Positions 50,578-60,779 of a stretch of DNA of 64,000 bases are shown here, piece after piece. Where the stretch lies: the NCBI RefSeq assembly GCF_900142995.1, contig NZ_FRCR01000004.1:1-64000 (forward strand), read 5' to 3'. The position numbers were made by a program, and so were the translations under genes. This stretch comes from Caldanaerovirga acetigignens. GTDB lineage: Bacteria > Bacillota > Thermosediminibacteria > Thermosediminibacterales > Thermosediminibacteraceae. The notes under the pieces were generated by a model, which had not been told where the DNA came from, ran no database searches, and saw only the letters and a program-made list of their open reading frames with translations. Each line of letters opens with the position of its first letter. The stretch's first letter is position 1.

Positions 50578-51602
50578 AATACCACCCCGCCTTCGCCCTT
50601 TACGACTTTGCCGATAATCCAGGCTTTAAAGCCCGAAGCGTTGCATATTTTCAAAGCCTCCTCCGTCTCATCTTCAGACAAAACTACCACAAAACCTATC
50701 CCCATGTTGAACGTCCGGTACATCTCGCGATAATCTACATTCCCCATTTTCTGAAGTATCGAAAATACCGGCGGGATATCCCAGGAGCCTTCGTAAATTC
50801 TGAATTCCAGTCCCTGAGGTAAAATTCGGGGCAGGTTTTCGAAAAATCCGCCACCCGTTATATGGGCCATTCCGTGAATTTGAAGACTTAACAATTTTTT
50901 TACGGCTCCTACATAGATGCAGGTAGGGGTAAGAAGTTCTTCCCCCAAAGTCTTCCCGAATTCTTCTATATAGCTTTCTACACTCAATTTGCCTATTTCG
51001 AAAAATATTTTCCTTGCCAGGGAATAGCCGTTGCTGTGCAGTCCCGAGGAAGAAAGGCCGATTACCACATCCCCTTCTTTTATCTTGGAACCATCCACTA
51101 TTTTTTCCTTGTCCACAATCCCCACTGCAAAACCTGCCAGGTCGTATTCGCTTTCTTCGTAAAATCCGGGCATTTCGGCGGTTTCGCCGCCGATAAGGGC
51201 ACAGTTTGCCATCTTGCAGCCTTCTGCCACTCCCTTTACAATTTCTTCTATCTTTTCCGGCACAATCCTTCCTGTAGCGATATAGTCCAGGAAAAAGAGC
51301 GGCTCAGCGCCGTGAACTGCTATATCGTTGACGCACATCGCAACACAGTCTATCCCTACCGTATCGTGTCTGTCCATCATGAAGGCTATCTTGAGCTTTG
51401 TCCCAACGCCGTCAGCACCCGACACCAAAACGGGATGGGTGTAATTTTTTAGATCTAGCTCAAAAAAACCACCAAAGCCGCCTATATCGCCAAAAACTCC
51501 TTTGCGGTATGTGGAGCGCACATGGGATTTCATGAGCTCCACAGCCCTATTCCCTGCATCCACGTCAACGCCGGCATCCCGGTAGGTAATTTTCTCTTTC
51601 AC
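50565..51602 (-). CDS. purM: Phosphoribosylformylglycinamidine cyclo-ligase
   Basis: AIR synthetase, fifth step of the pathway. The 345-residue protein has [16 protein letters not shown] at 5-20, [13 protein letters not shown] near 60, [12 protein letters not shown] near 137 and the C-terminal [13 protein letters not shown] near 245. The start is a GTG with GGGGAGA upstream. It follows purF by 12 bases. Confidence 0.97.
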   Translation of the reverse strand: MKEKITYRDAGVDVDAGNRAVELMKSHVRSTYRKGVFGDIGGFGGFFELDLKNYTHPVLVSGADGVGTKLKIAFMMDRHDTVGIDCVAMCVNDIAVHGAEPLFFLDYIATGRIVPEKIEEIVKGVAEGCKMANCALIGGETAEMPGFYEESEYDLAGFAVGIVDKEKIVDGSKIKEGDVVIGLSSSGLHSNGYSLARKIFFEIGKLSVESYIEEFGKTLGEELLTPTCIYVGAVKKLLSLQIHGMAHITGGGFFENLPRILPQGLEFRIYEGSWDIPPVFSILQKMGNVDYREMYRTFNMGIGFVVVLSEDETEEALKICNASGFKAWIIGKVVKGEGGVVFCRP

Positions 51603-51614
51603 AAAACATCTCCC

Positions 51615-53018
51615 CTAACATTTCTCAAAAAGATATTTTTTCCTTTCTCCCGGAACTTTCAAGGGATATTCTCCTGAAAAACAGGCGGTGCAAAACTTTT
51701 CACGGCTATAGCCAGTAGATTTTATGAGGCCATCCAGGCTTAAAAAGCCGAGGCTGTCTGCTCCGATATATTTTCTTATCTCTTCTACATTATGGGTTGC
51801 AGCGATCAACTCTTTTTGGGAAGAAGTATCTATTCCAAAATAGCAGGAACAAGTTACAGGAGGTGAACTAACCCTTACGTGAACTTCAGTTGCACCCGCA
51901 TCCTTTAGCATCTTTATTATCTGGCCGCTAGTCGTACCCCTCACTATTGAATCGTCTACCAGAACCAAGCGTTTTCCTTTCACCTCGGATTTTAGGGCAT
52001 TGAGCTTTAGCATTACACCCAAACTCCTCAGTTTTTGGCTTGGCTGTATAAAAGTCCTGCCTATATAGCGGTTCTTTATAAGTCCAAAGCCGAAGGGTAT
52101 ACCCGACTGAGCTGAATACCCCATGGCTGCAACTGTTCCTGAATCCGGAACTCCCACCACTAGGTCTGCATCTGCCGGATGTTCTAAAGCTAAAATCCTG
52201 CCGCTTTCCCACCTTGCCCTGTAAACGTTTATGCCATCTATATTGCTGTCGGGCCTCGCAAAGTAAACGAATTCGAAAATACAAAGGGAATTTTCCTCTT
52301 GAGATCTGTACTTGACGCTTTTTACTCCGTTGCGGTTTATTACCACAATCTCGCCGGGTTCTACATCCCTTATGAACTCCGCTCCTATGGTGTCGAAAGC
52401 GCAGCTCTCGGAAGCAAGCACATAAGAACCATTGTATTTCCCGAGGCATAGGGGTCTAAAGCCATTCGAATCCCTCACGCCGATTAGGCTGTTTTCTGTC
52501 ATTATAACCAGCGCGTAAGCTCCTTTTATCCTATCCATGCATCCTTTTATCGCTTCAACTATGTCTTTTGATGCTTCCCGCGCGATGAGAAATGCAATTA
52601 TTTCGCTATCTACCGTTGTTTGAAACACGGCCCCCTTTTGTTCTAACTCGTACCTCAACTCATAGGCGTTTACCAGATTTCCGTTATGGGCAACAGCAAG
52701 ATAGCCGTTTTTATATCTCACCACTAGAGGCTGGGCATTGCTTAAACTGTTAGAACCCGTAGTGGAGTATCTCACGTGTCCTATGCCGATGTGCCCCGAG
52801 AGTCTATCGAGTACTCTTTCCGTAAATACTTCTGACACAAGGCCGAGGTCTTTATGGTAGTCGATACCGTTTCCGGAGCTCACGGCGATGCCAGCGCTCT
52901 CCTGCCCCCGGTGCTGAAGGGCATAAAGACCGTAATACAGCGTTCTCCCAAGGCCCGGATCTTCCATCTCAGAATATATCCCAATAACACCACACGCCTC
53001 TTTAAATTTTTCCTCCAT
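51615..53018 (-). CDS. purF: Amidophosphoribosyltransferase
   Basis: Committed step: makes phosphoribosylamine from PRPP and glutamine. The N-terminal propeptide MEEKFKEA precedes the nucleophile Cys9 (CGVIGIYS), as in Bacillus-type enzymes with a maturing propeptide. Glutaminase motifs HRGQESAG and HNGNLVNA follow; the PRPP loop VLVDDSIVRGTTSG lies near 345. Four Cys suitable for a [4Fe-4S] cluster are present (FEFVYFARPD region and the C-terminal CTACFSG). The ATG overlaps the purL stop (TAATG), so a longer frame from 53054 is rejected. Confidence 0.96.
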   Translation of the reverse strand: MEEKFKEACGVIGIYSEMEDPGLGRTLYYGLYALQHRGQESAGIAVSSGNGIDYHKDLGLVSEVFTERVLDRLSGHIGIGHVRYSTTGSNSLSNAQPLVVRYKNGYLAVAHNGNLVNAYELRYELEQKGAVFQTTVDSEIIAFLIAREASKDIVEAIKGCMDRIKGAYALVIMTENSLIGVRDSNGFRPLCLGKYNGSYVLASESCAFDTIGAEFIRDVEPGEIVVINRNGVKSVKYRSQEENSLCIFEFVYFARPDSNIDGINVYRARWESGRILALEHPADADLVVGVPDSGTVAAMGYSAQSGIPFGFGLIKNRYIGRTFIQPSQKLRSLGVMLKLNALKSEVKGKRLVLVDDSIVRGTTSGQIIKMLKDAGATEVHVRVSSPPVTCSCYFGIDTSSQKELIAATHNVEEIRKYIGADSLGFLSLDGLIKSTGYSREKFCTACFSGEYPLKVPGERKKYLFEKC

Positions 53019-55231
53019 TATCCCTCTACCTTTCGCTCCAAAGATTTGCTCCATAATTCGGCCATCTCCCCAACCGAAAGCTCGATTTTCTTAAAACCGC
53101 CTTTTGCATCTTTAACGTTAATCCTAAAATACTCCGGCAAGACACGACCCAACACCATAGCTTTGACGCCCGTTTCATCTGCAAGCTCAATTAAAGCCGT
53201 AAGGTTTTCTTCTTTTAAACTGACTACTATCCTGGATTGCCCTTCTCCGAAAAGCAGCGCATCAGCTCTTATGTCAGTCGTTATCTCCCCTTCAAAGCCA
53301 AGATTCCCGCTAATGCAGGATTCTGCTATCGCTACGGCAAGTCCTCCTTCCGACACATCGTGGGCTGAACTTAAAATTCCCTTTTTTATTGCCTTCAGGC
53401 AACAAAGATGAAGGCGCTTTTCGCGTTCCAAATCGACTCTGGGAGGTTTTCCACCCTGAATACCAAAAATTACCCTCAAATATTCCGAAGCGCCCATTTC
53501 ATCGCTGTTTTCACCCAAAAGGACAACTATGTCTCCCGGATTTTTAAACGCCATTGTGCAGTGCTTTGTCACATCTTCTAAAAGCCCCACCATTCCTATT
53601 ACCGGGGTGGGGAATATTACCCTGCTGCTGCTCTCATTGTAAAAGCTAACGTTGCCGCTTACAACAGGAATTTCCAAAATCCTTGCGGCCTCCGAAATTC
53701 CGTCTATGCATTTTTCAAATTGATAGTAGACCTCCGGATTTTCAGGGCTGCCGAAATTGAGGCAATCCGTTATGGCAAGGGGTTTTGCCCCAGTTACCAC
53801 AAGATTCCTTGCTGCTTCGGCCACTGCCTGTTTCCCGCCTTCGTAAGGGTCGAGATAGCAGTAAAGGCCGTTGCAATCGGTAGTGAGCGCTATCCCCTTT
53901 TTAGTACCTTTTATCCTCAACACTGCCGCATCGCAACCCGGCGTAACCACGGTATCGGTGCGTACGGTATGGTCGTACTGCTGGTAAACCCATGCTTTGC
54001 TCGCTATGTTAGGAGATGCCAAAAGCCTGAGAAGCACTTCACTCAAATTTTCCGGAATTTCTATTTTTGAATAATCTAGATCCTGCACATCCATGTACGC
54101 CGGCCTTTTGCCTTCACGCTTTATCACCGGGGCCCCTTCTGCCAGCGACTTTGCCGGAACCTCAGCCACTATTTTGCCGTTTTCCAGGACCCTGAGCATT
54201 CCGTCGCCAGTTACCTCGCCTATTTTGACGGCGTACAGGTCCCATTTTCCAAATATCCTCTTTACATCTTCCTCATGACCTTTTTCTACTATAATCAACA
54301 TGCGCTCCTGGGATTCAGAAAGCATCACCTCGTAAGGAGTCATCCCTTCCTCGCGCCTGGGAACTAGTGCGACGTCCAGCTCTATCCCAGTACCCGCCCT
54401 TGCGGCGGTTTCGGAACATGCAGATGTTAGGCCAGCAGCCCCGAGGTCCTGAATTCCCACCACCCATTTCTCCTTTAAAAGCTCCAAACACGCTTCAAGC
54501 AGCAATTTTTCCATGAAGGGGTCCCCTACCTGCACCGAAGGCCTTTTTGATTCTGATTCTTCGGACAGCTCTTCAGATGCAAAGCTAGCTCCGTGAATCC
54601 CGTCCCTTCCTGTTGCAGCTCCAACGAGCATTACTGAATTTCCTAATCCTTGCGCTTTGCCCCTTACTATATCCTCGTGGCGGATTATTCCGACGCATAA
54701 GGCATTGACCAGAGGATTATCCTTATACGCATCGTTAAAATAGGTTTCGCCACCCACTGTGGGTATCCCCATGCAGTTTCCATAATCCGCTATCCCAGAA
54801 ACCACCCCACTCAAGAGGTACTTAACCCTTGGATGATCCAGTTCCCCAAACCTCAGGGAATCCAAAAGCGCTATCGGCCTTGCACCCATGGCAAAAATGT
54901 CGCGGATTATGCCTCCTACGCCGGTAGCTGCCCCCTGATAAGGCTCCACCGCGGATGGATGGTTATGGCTCTCTATCTTGAGCACCACCGCCAGATTATC
55001 CCCTATATCGACAATACCTGCGTTCTCACCGGGCCCTTGGAGCACGTGAGGTGCTTTTGTTGGAAATCTCTTCAAAAGCGGTTTTGAATTTTTGTAGCTG
55101 CAGTGTTCCGACCACATTACGCTGTACATTCCAAGCTCCACATCGTTAGGTTCACGTCCGAGCGTCTGGACTATAAGGTTGTACTCCTCGTCCGTAAGTC
55201 CCAGCTTTTTAGCTTCTTCTGCTTTTCCCAA
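53018..55231 (-). CDS. purL: FGAM synthase large subunit PurL (small type)
   Basis: Fourth step: amidates formylglycinamide ribonucleotide with ATP, using ammonia from PurQ and bridged by PurS. The 737-residue length marks the PurSQL type. Family segments: [13 protein letters not shown] near 45, [11 protein letters not shown] near 73, [19 protein letters not shown] near 93, and [11 protein letters not shown] near 630. The start is a TTG with GGAGGG upstream, and the gene overlaps purQ by 23 bases. Confidence 0.97.
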   Translation of the reverse strand: MGKAEEAKKLGLTDEEYNLIVQTLGREPNDVELGMYSVMWSEHCSYKNSKPLLKRFPTKAPHVLQGPGENAGIVDIGDNLAVVLKIESHNHPSAVEPYQGAATGVGGIIRDIFAMGARPIALLDSLRFGELDHPRVKYLLSGVVSGIADYGNCMGIPTVGGETYFNDAYKDNPLVNALCVGIIRHEDIVRGKAQGLGNSVMLVGAATGRDGIHGASFASEELSEESESKRPSVQVGDPFMEKLLLEACLELLKEKWVVGIQDLGAAGLTSACSETAARAGTGIELDVALVPRREEGMTPYEVMLSESQERMLIIVEKGHEEDVKRIFGKWDLYAVKIGEVTGDGMLRVLENGKIVAEVPAKSLAEGAPVIKREGKRPAYMDVQDLDYSKIEIPENLSEVLLRLLASPNIASKAWVYQQYDHTVRTDTVVTPGCDAAVLRIKGTKKGIALTTDCNGLYCYLDPYEGGKQAVAEAARNLVVTGAKPLAITDCLNFGSPENPEVYYQFEKCIDGISEAARILEIPVVSGNVSFYNESSSRVIFPTPVIGMVGLLEDVTKHCTMAFKNPGDIVVLLGENSDEMGASEYLRVIFGIQGGKPPRVDLEREKRLHLCCLKAIKKGILSSAHDVSEGGLAVAIAESCISGNLGFEGEITTDIRADALLFGEGQSRIVVSLKEENLTALIELADETGVKAMVLGRVLPEYFRINVKDAKGGFKKIELSVGEMAELWSKSLERKVEG

Positions 55232-55934
55232 TTTTTACCCTCCCCTCGAGATATTCTAAAATGGACAGAAAAAGCCTCTTTCCATCGGTATTCCCCAAAA
55301 TCTCTTCAGCGCAGCGCTCCGGATGTGGCATCATCCCGAGGACGTTTCTTTCTTCGTTTAAGATCCCCGCTATGTTCTCCAACGAACCGTTGGGATTCGC
55401 TTTATCTGTAATATTTCCTTTTTCATCCGAATAGTAAAATACGATTCTCTCTTCTCTTTTTAACCTCTCTATAGTATAGGCATCGGCGTAATAATTGCCC
55501 TCGCCGTGGGCTATGGGCATTTTTACCACTTCTCCTGGCAGATACATGTTCGTGAAAGGCGAATCAGTTGTACCCACTTTCAGGTATACGTCATGGCAGT
55601 GAAACTTGAGGTCTCTGTTTTTCATCATCGCTCCCGGAAGGAGCCCTGCTTCAAGGAGGATCTGAAATCCGTTACATATGCCGAGGATAAGCTTCCCCTT
55701 TTCGGCAGCTTTATAGACGCTTTCCATAGCTGGCGAGAACCTCGCGATGGCCCCTGCCCTCAAATAATCGCCATAGGAAAATCCTCCCGGCAGGATGATG
55801 AAATCGAAATCCTCAGGAGAAAATTTTTCCTTGTGGAATACGTATTCTGTTGGCTGACCGAGGACATCCTTCCATACATGAAAACAGTCCACATCACAAT
55901 TAGATCCAGGAAAAACTATTACGGCACACCTCAT
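55209..55934 (-). CDS. purQ: FGAM synthase glutaminase subunit
   Basis: Class I glutamine amidotransferase that feeds ammonia to PurL. The 241-residue protein shows [12 protein letters not shown] at 5-16, [18 protein letters not shown] near 48, the nucleophile Cys in [12 protein letters not shown] near 85, and the His/Glu pair in [11 protein letters not shown] near 208. It starts within the purS stop (ATGA). Confidence 0.97.
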   Translation of the reverse strand: MRCAVIVFPGSNCDVDCFHVWKDVLGQPTEYVFHKEKFSPEDFDFIILPGGFSYGDYLRAGAIARFSPAMESVYKAAEKGKLILGICNGFQILLEAGLLPGAMMKNRDLKFHCHDVYLKVGTTDSPFTNMYLPGEVVKMPIAHGEGNYYADAYTIERLKREERIVFYYSDEKGNITDKANPNGSLENIAGILNEERNVLGMMPHPERCAEEILGNTDGKRLFLSILEYLEGRVKIGKSRRS

Positions 55935-56182
55935 ATACTTTCCTCCACCACTTCAAAGCTGAAATCTTCAAGAACCGGGTTTGCAAGGAGCTTTTCACAC
56001 ATCATCCTTACCTTAGCCTTTGCGTCGTCAAAGCTTTCTGCTTTAAGTCTCACCTCTATCAATTTCCCAACCCGAACGTCTTCAGCCTCAAAACCAAGAT
56101 GGTTCAAAGCGCCCTTTATTGCGGCTCCCTGCGGGTCGAGCACACCGTTTTTGAATCGAATGCATATTTTTGCATTAAACAT
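55931..56182 (-). CDS. purS: FGAM synthase subunit PurS
   Basis: An 83-residue structural subunit that brings PurQ and PurL together. Recognised by [21 protein letters not shown] near 11-31 (family signature of the small subunit) and by its neighbours. GGGGGA precedes the ATG. Confidence 0.93.
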   Translation of the reverse strand: MFNAKICIRFKNGVLDPQGAAIKGALNHLGFEAEDVRVGKLIEVRLKAESFDDAKAKVRMMCEKLLANPVLEDFSFEVVEESI

Positions 56183-56209
56183 TGCAATTCCCCCAAAACT
56201 ATTAATATT

Positions 56210-56920
56210 TTAATTTTGCGATTTAATTCGGCTCAGTATTTCTTTATACGCCTCTTCCACATTGCCGAGGTCCCTTCTGAAGCGGTCCTTGTCAAGTTTT
56301 TCCATGGTTTTTGCATCCCAGAAGCGGCATGTATCAGGAGAAATCTCATCGGCAACCAAAATTTCACCTTTAAATCTCCCGAATTCCAGCTTGAAATCCA
56401 CCAGGATTATATTTTTCTCTATGAGGAATCGGCTCAGTATCTCGTTTACTTTAAAGGAAGTCTCCTCGATAAAAGCTATCTCCTCTTTGGTAGCCAAATC
56501 CATTGCCATTGCATGGTATGCGTTTATCATCGGATCGCCCAGTTCATCGCTTTTTAAGCAAAATTCCAAGACAGGACTTTTTAGTTTCGTTCCCTCCTGA
56601 AGTCCGAGCCTTTTTGCCATGCTCCCCGCTGCTATATTCCTTACTATAACTTCCAGTGGCAGTATCTTCACAGCTTTTACCAGCATTTCTCTATCGCTTA
56701 AGAGCTTAACAAAATGCGTCTTGATTCCCTTTTCTTCTAAAATCTCAAAGAAAACCGCAGAAATGTTGTTGTTGAGTTCACCTTTGCCCTCTATTGTCCC
56801 CCTTTTTTGCCCGTTGAACGCCGTAGCGTCATCTTTAAATTCCATCACGTATAAATCTTCACTTTCGGTGCGGTAAATCCTCTTTGCCTTGCCTTCGTAA
56901 ATCATATCCAGCTTCTTCAT
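56210..56920 (-). CDS. purC: SAICAR synthase
   Basis: Adds aspartate to CAIR. The 236-residue protein has [11 protein letters not shown] at 8-18, the [10 protein letters not shown] segment near 28, [13 protein letters not shown] near 93 and [10 protein letters not shown] near 175. It overlaps purE by 4 bases (ATGA) and is 27 bases before purS. Confidence 0.96.
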   Translation of the reverse strand: MKKLDMIYEGKAKRIYRTESEDLYVMEFKDDATAFNGQKRGTIEGKGELNNNISAVFFEILEEKGIKTHFVKLLSDREMLVKAVKILPLEVIVRNIAAGSMAKRLGLQEGTKLKSPVLEFCLKSDELGDPMINAYHAMAMDLATKEEIAFIEETSFKVNEILSRFLIEKNIILVDFKLEFGRFKGEILVADEISPDTCRFWDAKTMEKLDKDRFRRDLGNVEEAYKEILSRIKSQN

Positions 56921-57450
56921 AAATTTTTCACTTCCCTTTCCTTTAAATATTCCCTATACCCTATATTTTCCATCCTGGCTGCCTTCTCTTCCACTTCTTT
57001 TTTCATCTTTTCCTTGTATTCCGCAACCTTTTTCTTAATTTCGGGGTACTTTATGCCCAGAATCTCTGCAGCCAAAATCCCAGCATTTCTTGCATTGTTT
57101 ATCGCCACCGTGGCCACCGGTACTCCCGGCGGCATCTGAACTATCGACAAAAGGGAGTCCATCCCCTCGAGCGACGACGTCTTTACTGGGACGCCAATTA
57201 CCGGCAAAGGCGTAATCGATGCCACCATCCCCGGAAGATGAGCCGCCCCGCCCGCTCCGGCGATTATCACTTCTATGCCCCTTTTGTCGCAGTTTTTGGC
57301 ATAATCAAACATTCTCTCAGGAGTCCGGTGGGCCGAAACTATCGTGATCTCAAAATCGACGCCAAATTCTTCGAGAATCTTGGCTGCCTCCTGCATTACA
57401 GGCAAATCGGAATCGCTCCCCATGATTATGCCTACCAGCGTTTTTTTCAT
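56917..57450 (-). CDS. purE: N5-CAIR mutase PurE
   Basis: Moves the carboxyl group of N5-CAIR to give CAIR. It shows [13 protein letters not shown] at 8-20, the SAHRTPERM loop near 40-48 and [12 protein letters not shown] near 66. About 20 basic residues are added at the C-terminus relative to the shortest family members. Confidence 0.96.
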   Translation of the reverse strand: MKKTLVGIIMGSDSDLPVMQEAAKILEEFGVDFEITIVSAHRTPERMFDYAKNCDKRGIEVIIAGAGGAAHLPGMVASITPLPVIGVPVKTSSLEGMDSLLSIVQMPPGVPVATVAINNARNAGILAAEILGIKYPEIKKKVAEYKEKMKKEVEEKAARMENIGYREYLKEREVKNL

Positions 57451-57454
57451 ACAA

Positions 57455-58588
57455 TTACCTCGCTTTCACCTTTAATATACTCTTCGCCTTTTGGGCCTTT
57501 TCAAGGGCCTTTTCCACATCATCGTCGATTACCGTAACATGTCCCATCTTTCTATAAGGCCTGGTGGTCTTTTTGCCGTAAAAGTGAAAGTACAGTCCCT
57601 CCATCGAAAGCGCTTCTTCAAATCCCTCAATCAAAGGCGTCCCCTCATATCCCTCTTCGCCCAACAGATTCACCATCACGGCAGGAGATAACAGCTTGGT
57701 AGACCCTAGCGGCAGACCGCTTATAGCCCTTATGTGCTGTTCGAACTGGCTCGTGGCACAAGCTTCGATGGTGTAGTGGCCGGAATTGTGAGGCCTTGGA
57801 GCTATTTCGTTTACCAGTATCCTTCCTTTTTTGTCCAAAAACATTTCCACCCCAAAAACACCCACACCGTCTAGTACTTTGACAACTTCTTTTGCAATTT
57901 CCGTTGCTCTTTCTTCCAAATCTTTTTCTATTCTGGCAGGAGCTATTACCATATCGCATATATTGGCTTTTTCATCGAAGACCATCTCCACGACCGGATA
58001 GCATCTGATTTCCCCTTTGGTACTCCTTGCCACCATAACCGCCAGTTCTTTTTCTATATCGACCAATTCTTCCACATAAGAGCCGGTGTGAAGTGCCTTT
58101 GCCATATCTTCTTCGGACCTAATAACGGCCACTCCTCTTCCGTCGTATCCGCCTTTCCTGGCTTTTTGGACGAGCGGATATCCGAACTTTTTAAATTCCT
58201 CGACGGCTATTCGTTCGATTTTCATAAATCTGGCAACAGGAATTCCCGCTTTTTTCAGTATCTCTTTTTGAGCTAATTTATCCTGAATGACCTCCAAAAG
58301 GTAAGGGGATGGAAGTATACTGTATCCTCTGTCCTGTAGCCTTTTAAGCGGTTCCGTCGCTATATGCTCAATATCGTACGTCGCCACATCGCTTTGCTTT
58401 ACAAGTTCTTCTAGTTTTTCTTCGTCGTAAAAATCCCCGACTATCTGTATATCCGAAACAGAAGATGCAGGGCAACCTGGCGTCGGATCTAATACGCTTA
58501 CAAAAAGGCCCATTTTCTTGGCCTCTTGCGCCATCATCTTCCCCAGCTGCCCGCCGCCTATGATGCCAATTCTAGGAAAGTCCTTCAT
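57455..58588 (-). CDS. purK: N5-CAIR synthetase PurK
   Basis: ATP-grasp enzyme that carboxylates AIR using bicarbonate. The protein begins [19 protein letters not shown] and contains [14 protein letters not shown] near 150 and [14 protein letters not shown] near 272. The start at 58588 (377 residues) is chosen over the open frame to 58696, because that extra stretch is the riboswitch expression platform; AAGGA stands just upstream. First gene of the purine operon, under control of the guanine-type riboswitch. Confidence 0.95.
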   Translation of the reverse strand: MKDFPRIGIIGGGQLGKMMAQEAKKMGLFVSVLDPTPGCPASSVSDIQIVGDFYDEEKLEELVKQSDVATYDIEHIATEPLKRLQDRGYSILPSPYLLEVIQDKLAQKEILKKAGIPVARFMKIERIAVEEFKKFGYPLVQKARKGGYDGRGVAVIRSEEDMAKALHTGSYVEELVDIEKELAVMVARSTKGEIRCYPVVEMVFDEKANICDMVIAPARIEKDLEERATEIAKEVVKVLDGVGVFGVEMFLDKKGRILVNEIAPRPHNSGHYTIEACATSQFEQHIRAISGLPLGSTKLLSPAVMVNLLGEEGYEGTPLIEGFEEALSMEGLYFHFYGKKTTRPYRKMGHVTVIDDDVEKALEKAQKAKSILKVKAR

Positions 58589-58622
58589 CCCATCCTTTTT
58601 CAATGCGGCCGACCTCCAAATC

Positions 58623-58665
58623 ACGATAATAATAAAAATAATAAGGTAGAGGAAATCTCTACCTT
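58623..58665 (-). terminator. Riboswitch-controlled terminator ahead of purK
   Basis: Minus-strand AAGGTAGAG/CTCTACCTT stem (58657-58665 and 58643-58651) followed by ATTATTTTTATTATT. GGTAGAG can alternatively pair with CTCTACC of the aptamer region, giving the ligand-dependent switch. Confidence 0.85.
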
Positions 58666-58698
58666 CAAAGCCCAAAGGGTTTTTGGCAATAACCAACT

Positions 58699-58773
58699 AC
58701 CCCTTATAGCCAGGGCGGTTTACGGCCGCCCGGTAGAGACTTCCAGGCCATATTCCTGGAATTATATAAGGGT
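58699..58773 (-). promoter_or_regulatory. Purine riboswitch, guanine type
   Basis: Minus-strand aptamer with the conserved core: P1 CCCTTATA/TATAAGGG, P2 loop segment GATATGG-like (GAATATGGCC), joining GTCTCTACCGGG, P3 hairpin with loop CCGTAAA, and GGCTATAAG. The C in GGCTAT at the ligand-pairing position (position 74 in the xpt numbering) predicts guanine or hypoxanthine rather than adenine. Ligand binding should favour the downstream terminator and shut off purK-purD. Confidence 0.92.
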
Positions 58774-58811
58774 ACCGGAAAAGTATTCATTTTGTTCGCT
58801 TACCTAAATAC

Positions 58812-58840
58812 ATAATACTACATTTTGACTAAATAATCAA
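58812..58840 (-). promoter_or_regulatory. Sigma-A promoter of the purine operon
   Basis: Minus-strand TTGATT (58835-58840), 17-base spacer, TATTAT (58812-58817), about 40 bases upstream of the riboswitch. Confidence 0.75.
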
Positions 58841-58885
58841 GTAAAATTCCGAACAATACACTTTATTTTTTTGAATAACGTACGT

Positions 58886-60049
58886 TTATATTTTTTTTAA
58901 AAACTCATTAATCCTTTCCATCGCCTTTTCAAGGTTTTCCATTGAAGCAGCATAAGAAATCCTCACAAAACCCTTACCGCATTCACCGAAGGCAATTCCA
59001 GGAACTACTGCAACTTTTTTATCAAAAAGCAGTTTATTTGCGAATTCTTCACACGAAAGGCCTGTATTTTCGACCGACGGGAAGATGTAAAATGCCCCTT
59101 TTGGTTCAAAGCACTCAAGTCCCATGTCTTTCAAGCTGTTGTAGACAAACACCCTTCTCCTGTCGTATTCTTCTCTCATCCTCTTTACATTCTCCTCTCC
59201 GTTTTTTAATGCCTCGATTGCCGCATACTGCGCCATAGAAGGTGCACAAGCAACACCATACTGATGGACTTTTAGAAGTTCTTCTGCTAATCCTTCCGGA
59301 GCAGCTAGATACCCAAGTCTCCATCCCGTCATTGAATAAGCTTTCGAAAAACCGCTAATTGTAACTGTTCTTTCTCTCATCCCTGGAAGAGCTGCAAAAG
59401 CTGTATGTTCCGCGCCATAAGTGAGTTCAGCATATATTTCATCGGATATCACGATTAAATCGTGTTTTTCGGCAATTCTCGCAATACCCATAAGTTCATC
59501 TCGACTCATAATAGCACCGGTCGGGTTGTTAGGGTAAGATAAAATAAGTGCTTTTGATTTTGGGGTTATATACTTTTCCAAGATTTCCGGCTTCAAGACA
59601 AATCCATCCTTCATATAAGTGGGCACGGAAATAGGCCTTCCTCCGGCAAGGACAACGCAAGGTTTATACGCAACGAAAGCGGGTTCGGGAATAAGGACTT
59701 CATCCCCCGGGTTTAGCAGGGTCCGCATTGCTACATCAATGGCTTCACTTGCTCCTATCGTCACTATTATTTCTTTTGATGGGTTGTAAGAAACGTTGAA
59801 ACGGCTTTCTAGATATTTTGCTATTTCCTCGCGCAGCTCTATAATGCCTGGATTCGGCGTATAGGAAGTTTTGCCCTCATCCAATGCTTTCTTTGCCGCC
59901 TCCCTTATATGTAGCGGCGTGACGAAGTCCGGCTCTCCTATGCAGAGCGAAATCGCATCGGGCACCTGGTTTACAGCATTGAAAAAGTACCTTATTGTAG
60001 AAAAAGTCACTTCTTTCACTCTATCAGCCACGTACTTTTTATACTCCAC
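58886..60049 (-). CDS. Class I/II PLP aminotransferase
   Basis: A 387-residue fold-type I aminotransferase: LCIGEPDFVTP near 35, SYPNNPTGAIMS near 166 with the Asn, ISDEIYAELTYG near 197 with the Asp-x-x-Tyr, the PLP lysine in TISGFSKAYSMTGWRLGY near 231, and a C-terminal Arg in GFVRISYA. It is closest in type to the PatA/AraT/AspC group (aromatic, aspartate or 2-oxo acid transamination); the substrate cannot be decided. It fits an amino-acid-fermenting lifestyle. The start is a GTG with GGAGAGGG upstream. The ferredoxin-linked oxidation of the resulting oxo acids would occur elsewhere. Confidence 0.88.
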   Translation of the reverse strand: MEYKKYVADRVKEVTFSTIRYFFNAVNQVPDAISLCIGEPDFVTPLHIREAAKKALDEGKTSYTPNPGIIELREEIAKYLESRFNVSYNPSKEIIVTIGASEAIDVAMRTLLNPGDEVLIPEPAFVAYKPCVVLAGGRPISVPTYMKDGFVLKPEILEKYITPKSKALILSYPNNPTGAIMSRDELMGIARIAEKHDLIVISDEIYAELTYGAEHTAFAALPGMRERTVTISGFSKAYSMTGWRLGYLAAPEGLAEELLKVHQYGVACAPSMAQYAAIEALKNGEENVKRMREEYDRRRVFVYNSLKDMGLECFEPKGAFYIFPSVENTGLSCEEFANKLLFDKKVAVVPGIAFGECGKGFVRISYAASMENLEKAMERINEFLKKI

Positions 60050-60105
60050 AAAAACCCTCTCCTTCCTTGAAATAAATTTTTATAATTATTTTACAAACAA
60101 AAATC

Positions 60106-60762
60106 TTAGGTTTCACTTTTTTCTGAACAAAAACGACAAAAATCTTTCAAAAAACAGTTTCCGCATTTGGGTTTTCTCGCAGTGCATACCCTTCGCCCGT
60201 GGTAAATCAGCCAATGATGGGCTTTATTCCAGCAATCTTTGGGAATTTTCATGGTGAGGTCCTTTTCCACTTTTAGCGGGTCATTCCCATCGGAAAGCCC
60301 CAGCCGCCTCGAAACTCTAAACACGTGGGTGTCCACCGCAAAAGCAGGTTTCCCAAAAGCATTGGCAAGTATCACATTGGCCGTCTTTCTGCCCACACCG
60401 GGGAGTTTGACTAGCTCTTCGAACTCATCCGGCACTCGTCCACCGTACTTTTCCAAAATTATCCTCGAACACCCGATGATATTTCTGCTTTTGTTCTTAA
60501 AAAGTCCGCACTCTCTTATCTCATTTTCCAATTCCTCGAATTTCAAATTAGCAAAATCCTCAGGTCCTTTATATTTTTCAAAAAGTCTTTGGGTCACCTG
60601 GTTTACCCGCTTATCGGTGCACTGGGCGGAAAGTATGGTTGCCACCAATAATTGAAATGGATTTTCATACCGGAGGGCAGTGGTAGCATTCGGATAATGT
60701 TCTTCGAGAAGCTTCAGGATTTTTAAAACCCGCTCTTTTTCATCTTTGAAGTTTCCCTTCAT
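60106..60762 (-). CDS. nth: Endonuclease III
   Basis: Base-excision glycosylase/AP lyase for oxidised pyrimidines. The helix-hairpin-helix LPGVGRKTANVIL near 113 includes the catalytic Lys, the Asp lies in AFAVDTHVFRVSRRLG near 135, and the C-terminal [4Fe-4S] ligands follow C-x6-C-x2-C-x5-C in CTARKPKCGNCFLKDFC. The start at 60762 has AAGGG 7 bases upstream; the ATG at 60768 directly abuts that site. Followed 17 bases upstream by nfo, forming a repair pair. Confidence 0.96.
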   Translation of the reverse strand: MKGNFKDEKERVLKILKLLEEHYPNATTALRYENPFQLLVATILSAQCTDKRVNQVTQRLFEKYKGPEDFANLKFEELENEIRECGLFKNKSRNIIGCSRIILEKYGGRVPDEFEELVKLPGVGRKTANVILANAFGKPAFAVDTHVFRVSRRLGLSDGNDPLKVEKDLTMKIPKDCWNKAHHWLIYHGRRVCTARKPKCGNCFLKDFCRFCSEKSET

Positions 60763-60779
60763 AACCATCCCTTTAAATT

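Noticed and set aside
58589..58696. Hydrophobic N-terminal extension of PurK (membrane segment)
   Set aside because: It is translated from the riboswitch terminator and its T-run; PurK is cytosolic and starts at 58588.
58877..58886. AACGTACGTT palindrome at the end of the aminotransferase gene
   Set aside because: Ten-base palindrome overlapping the stop codon, without T-run on the proper side; likely chance or a weak processing site.
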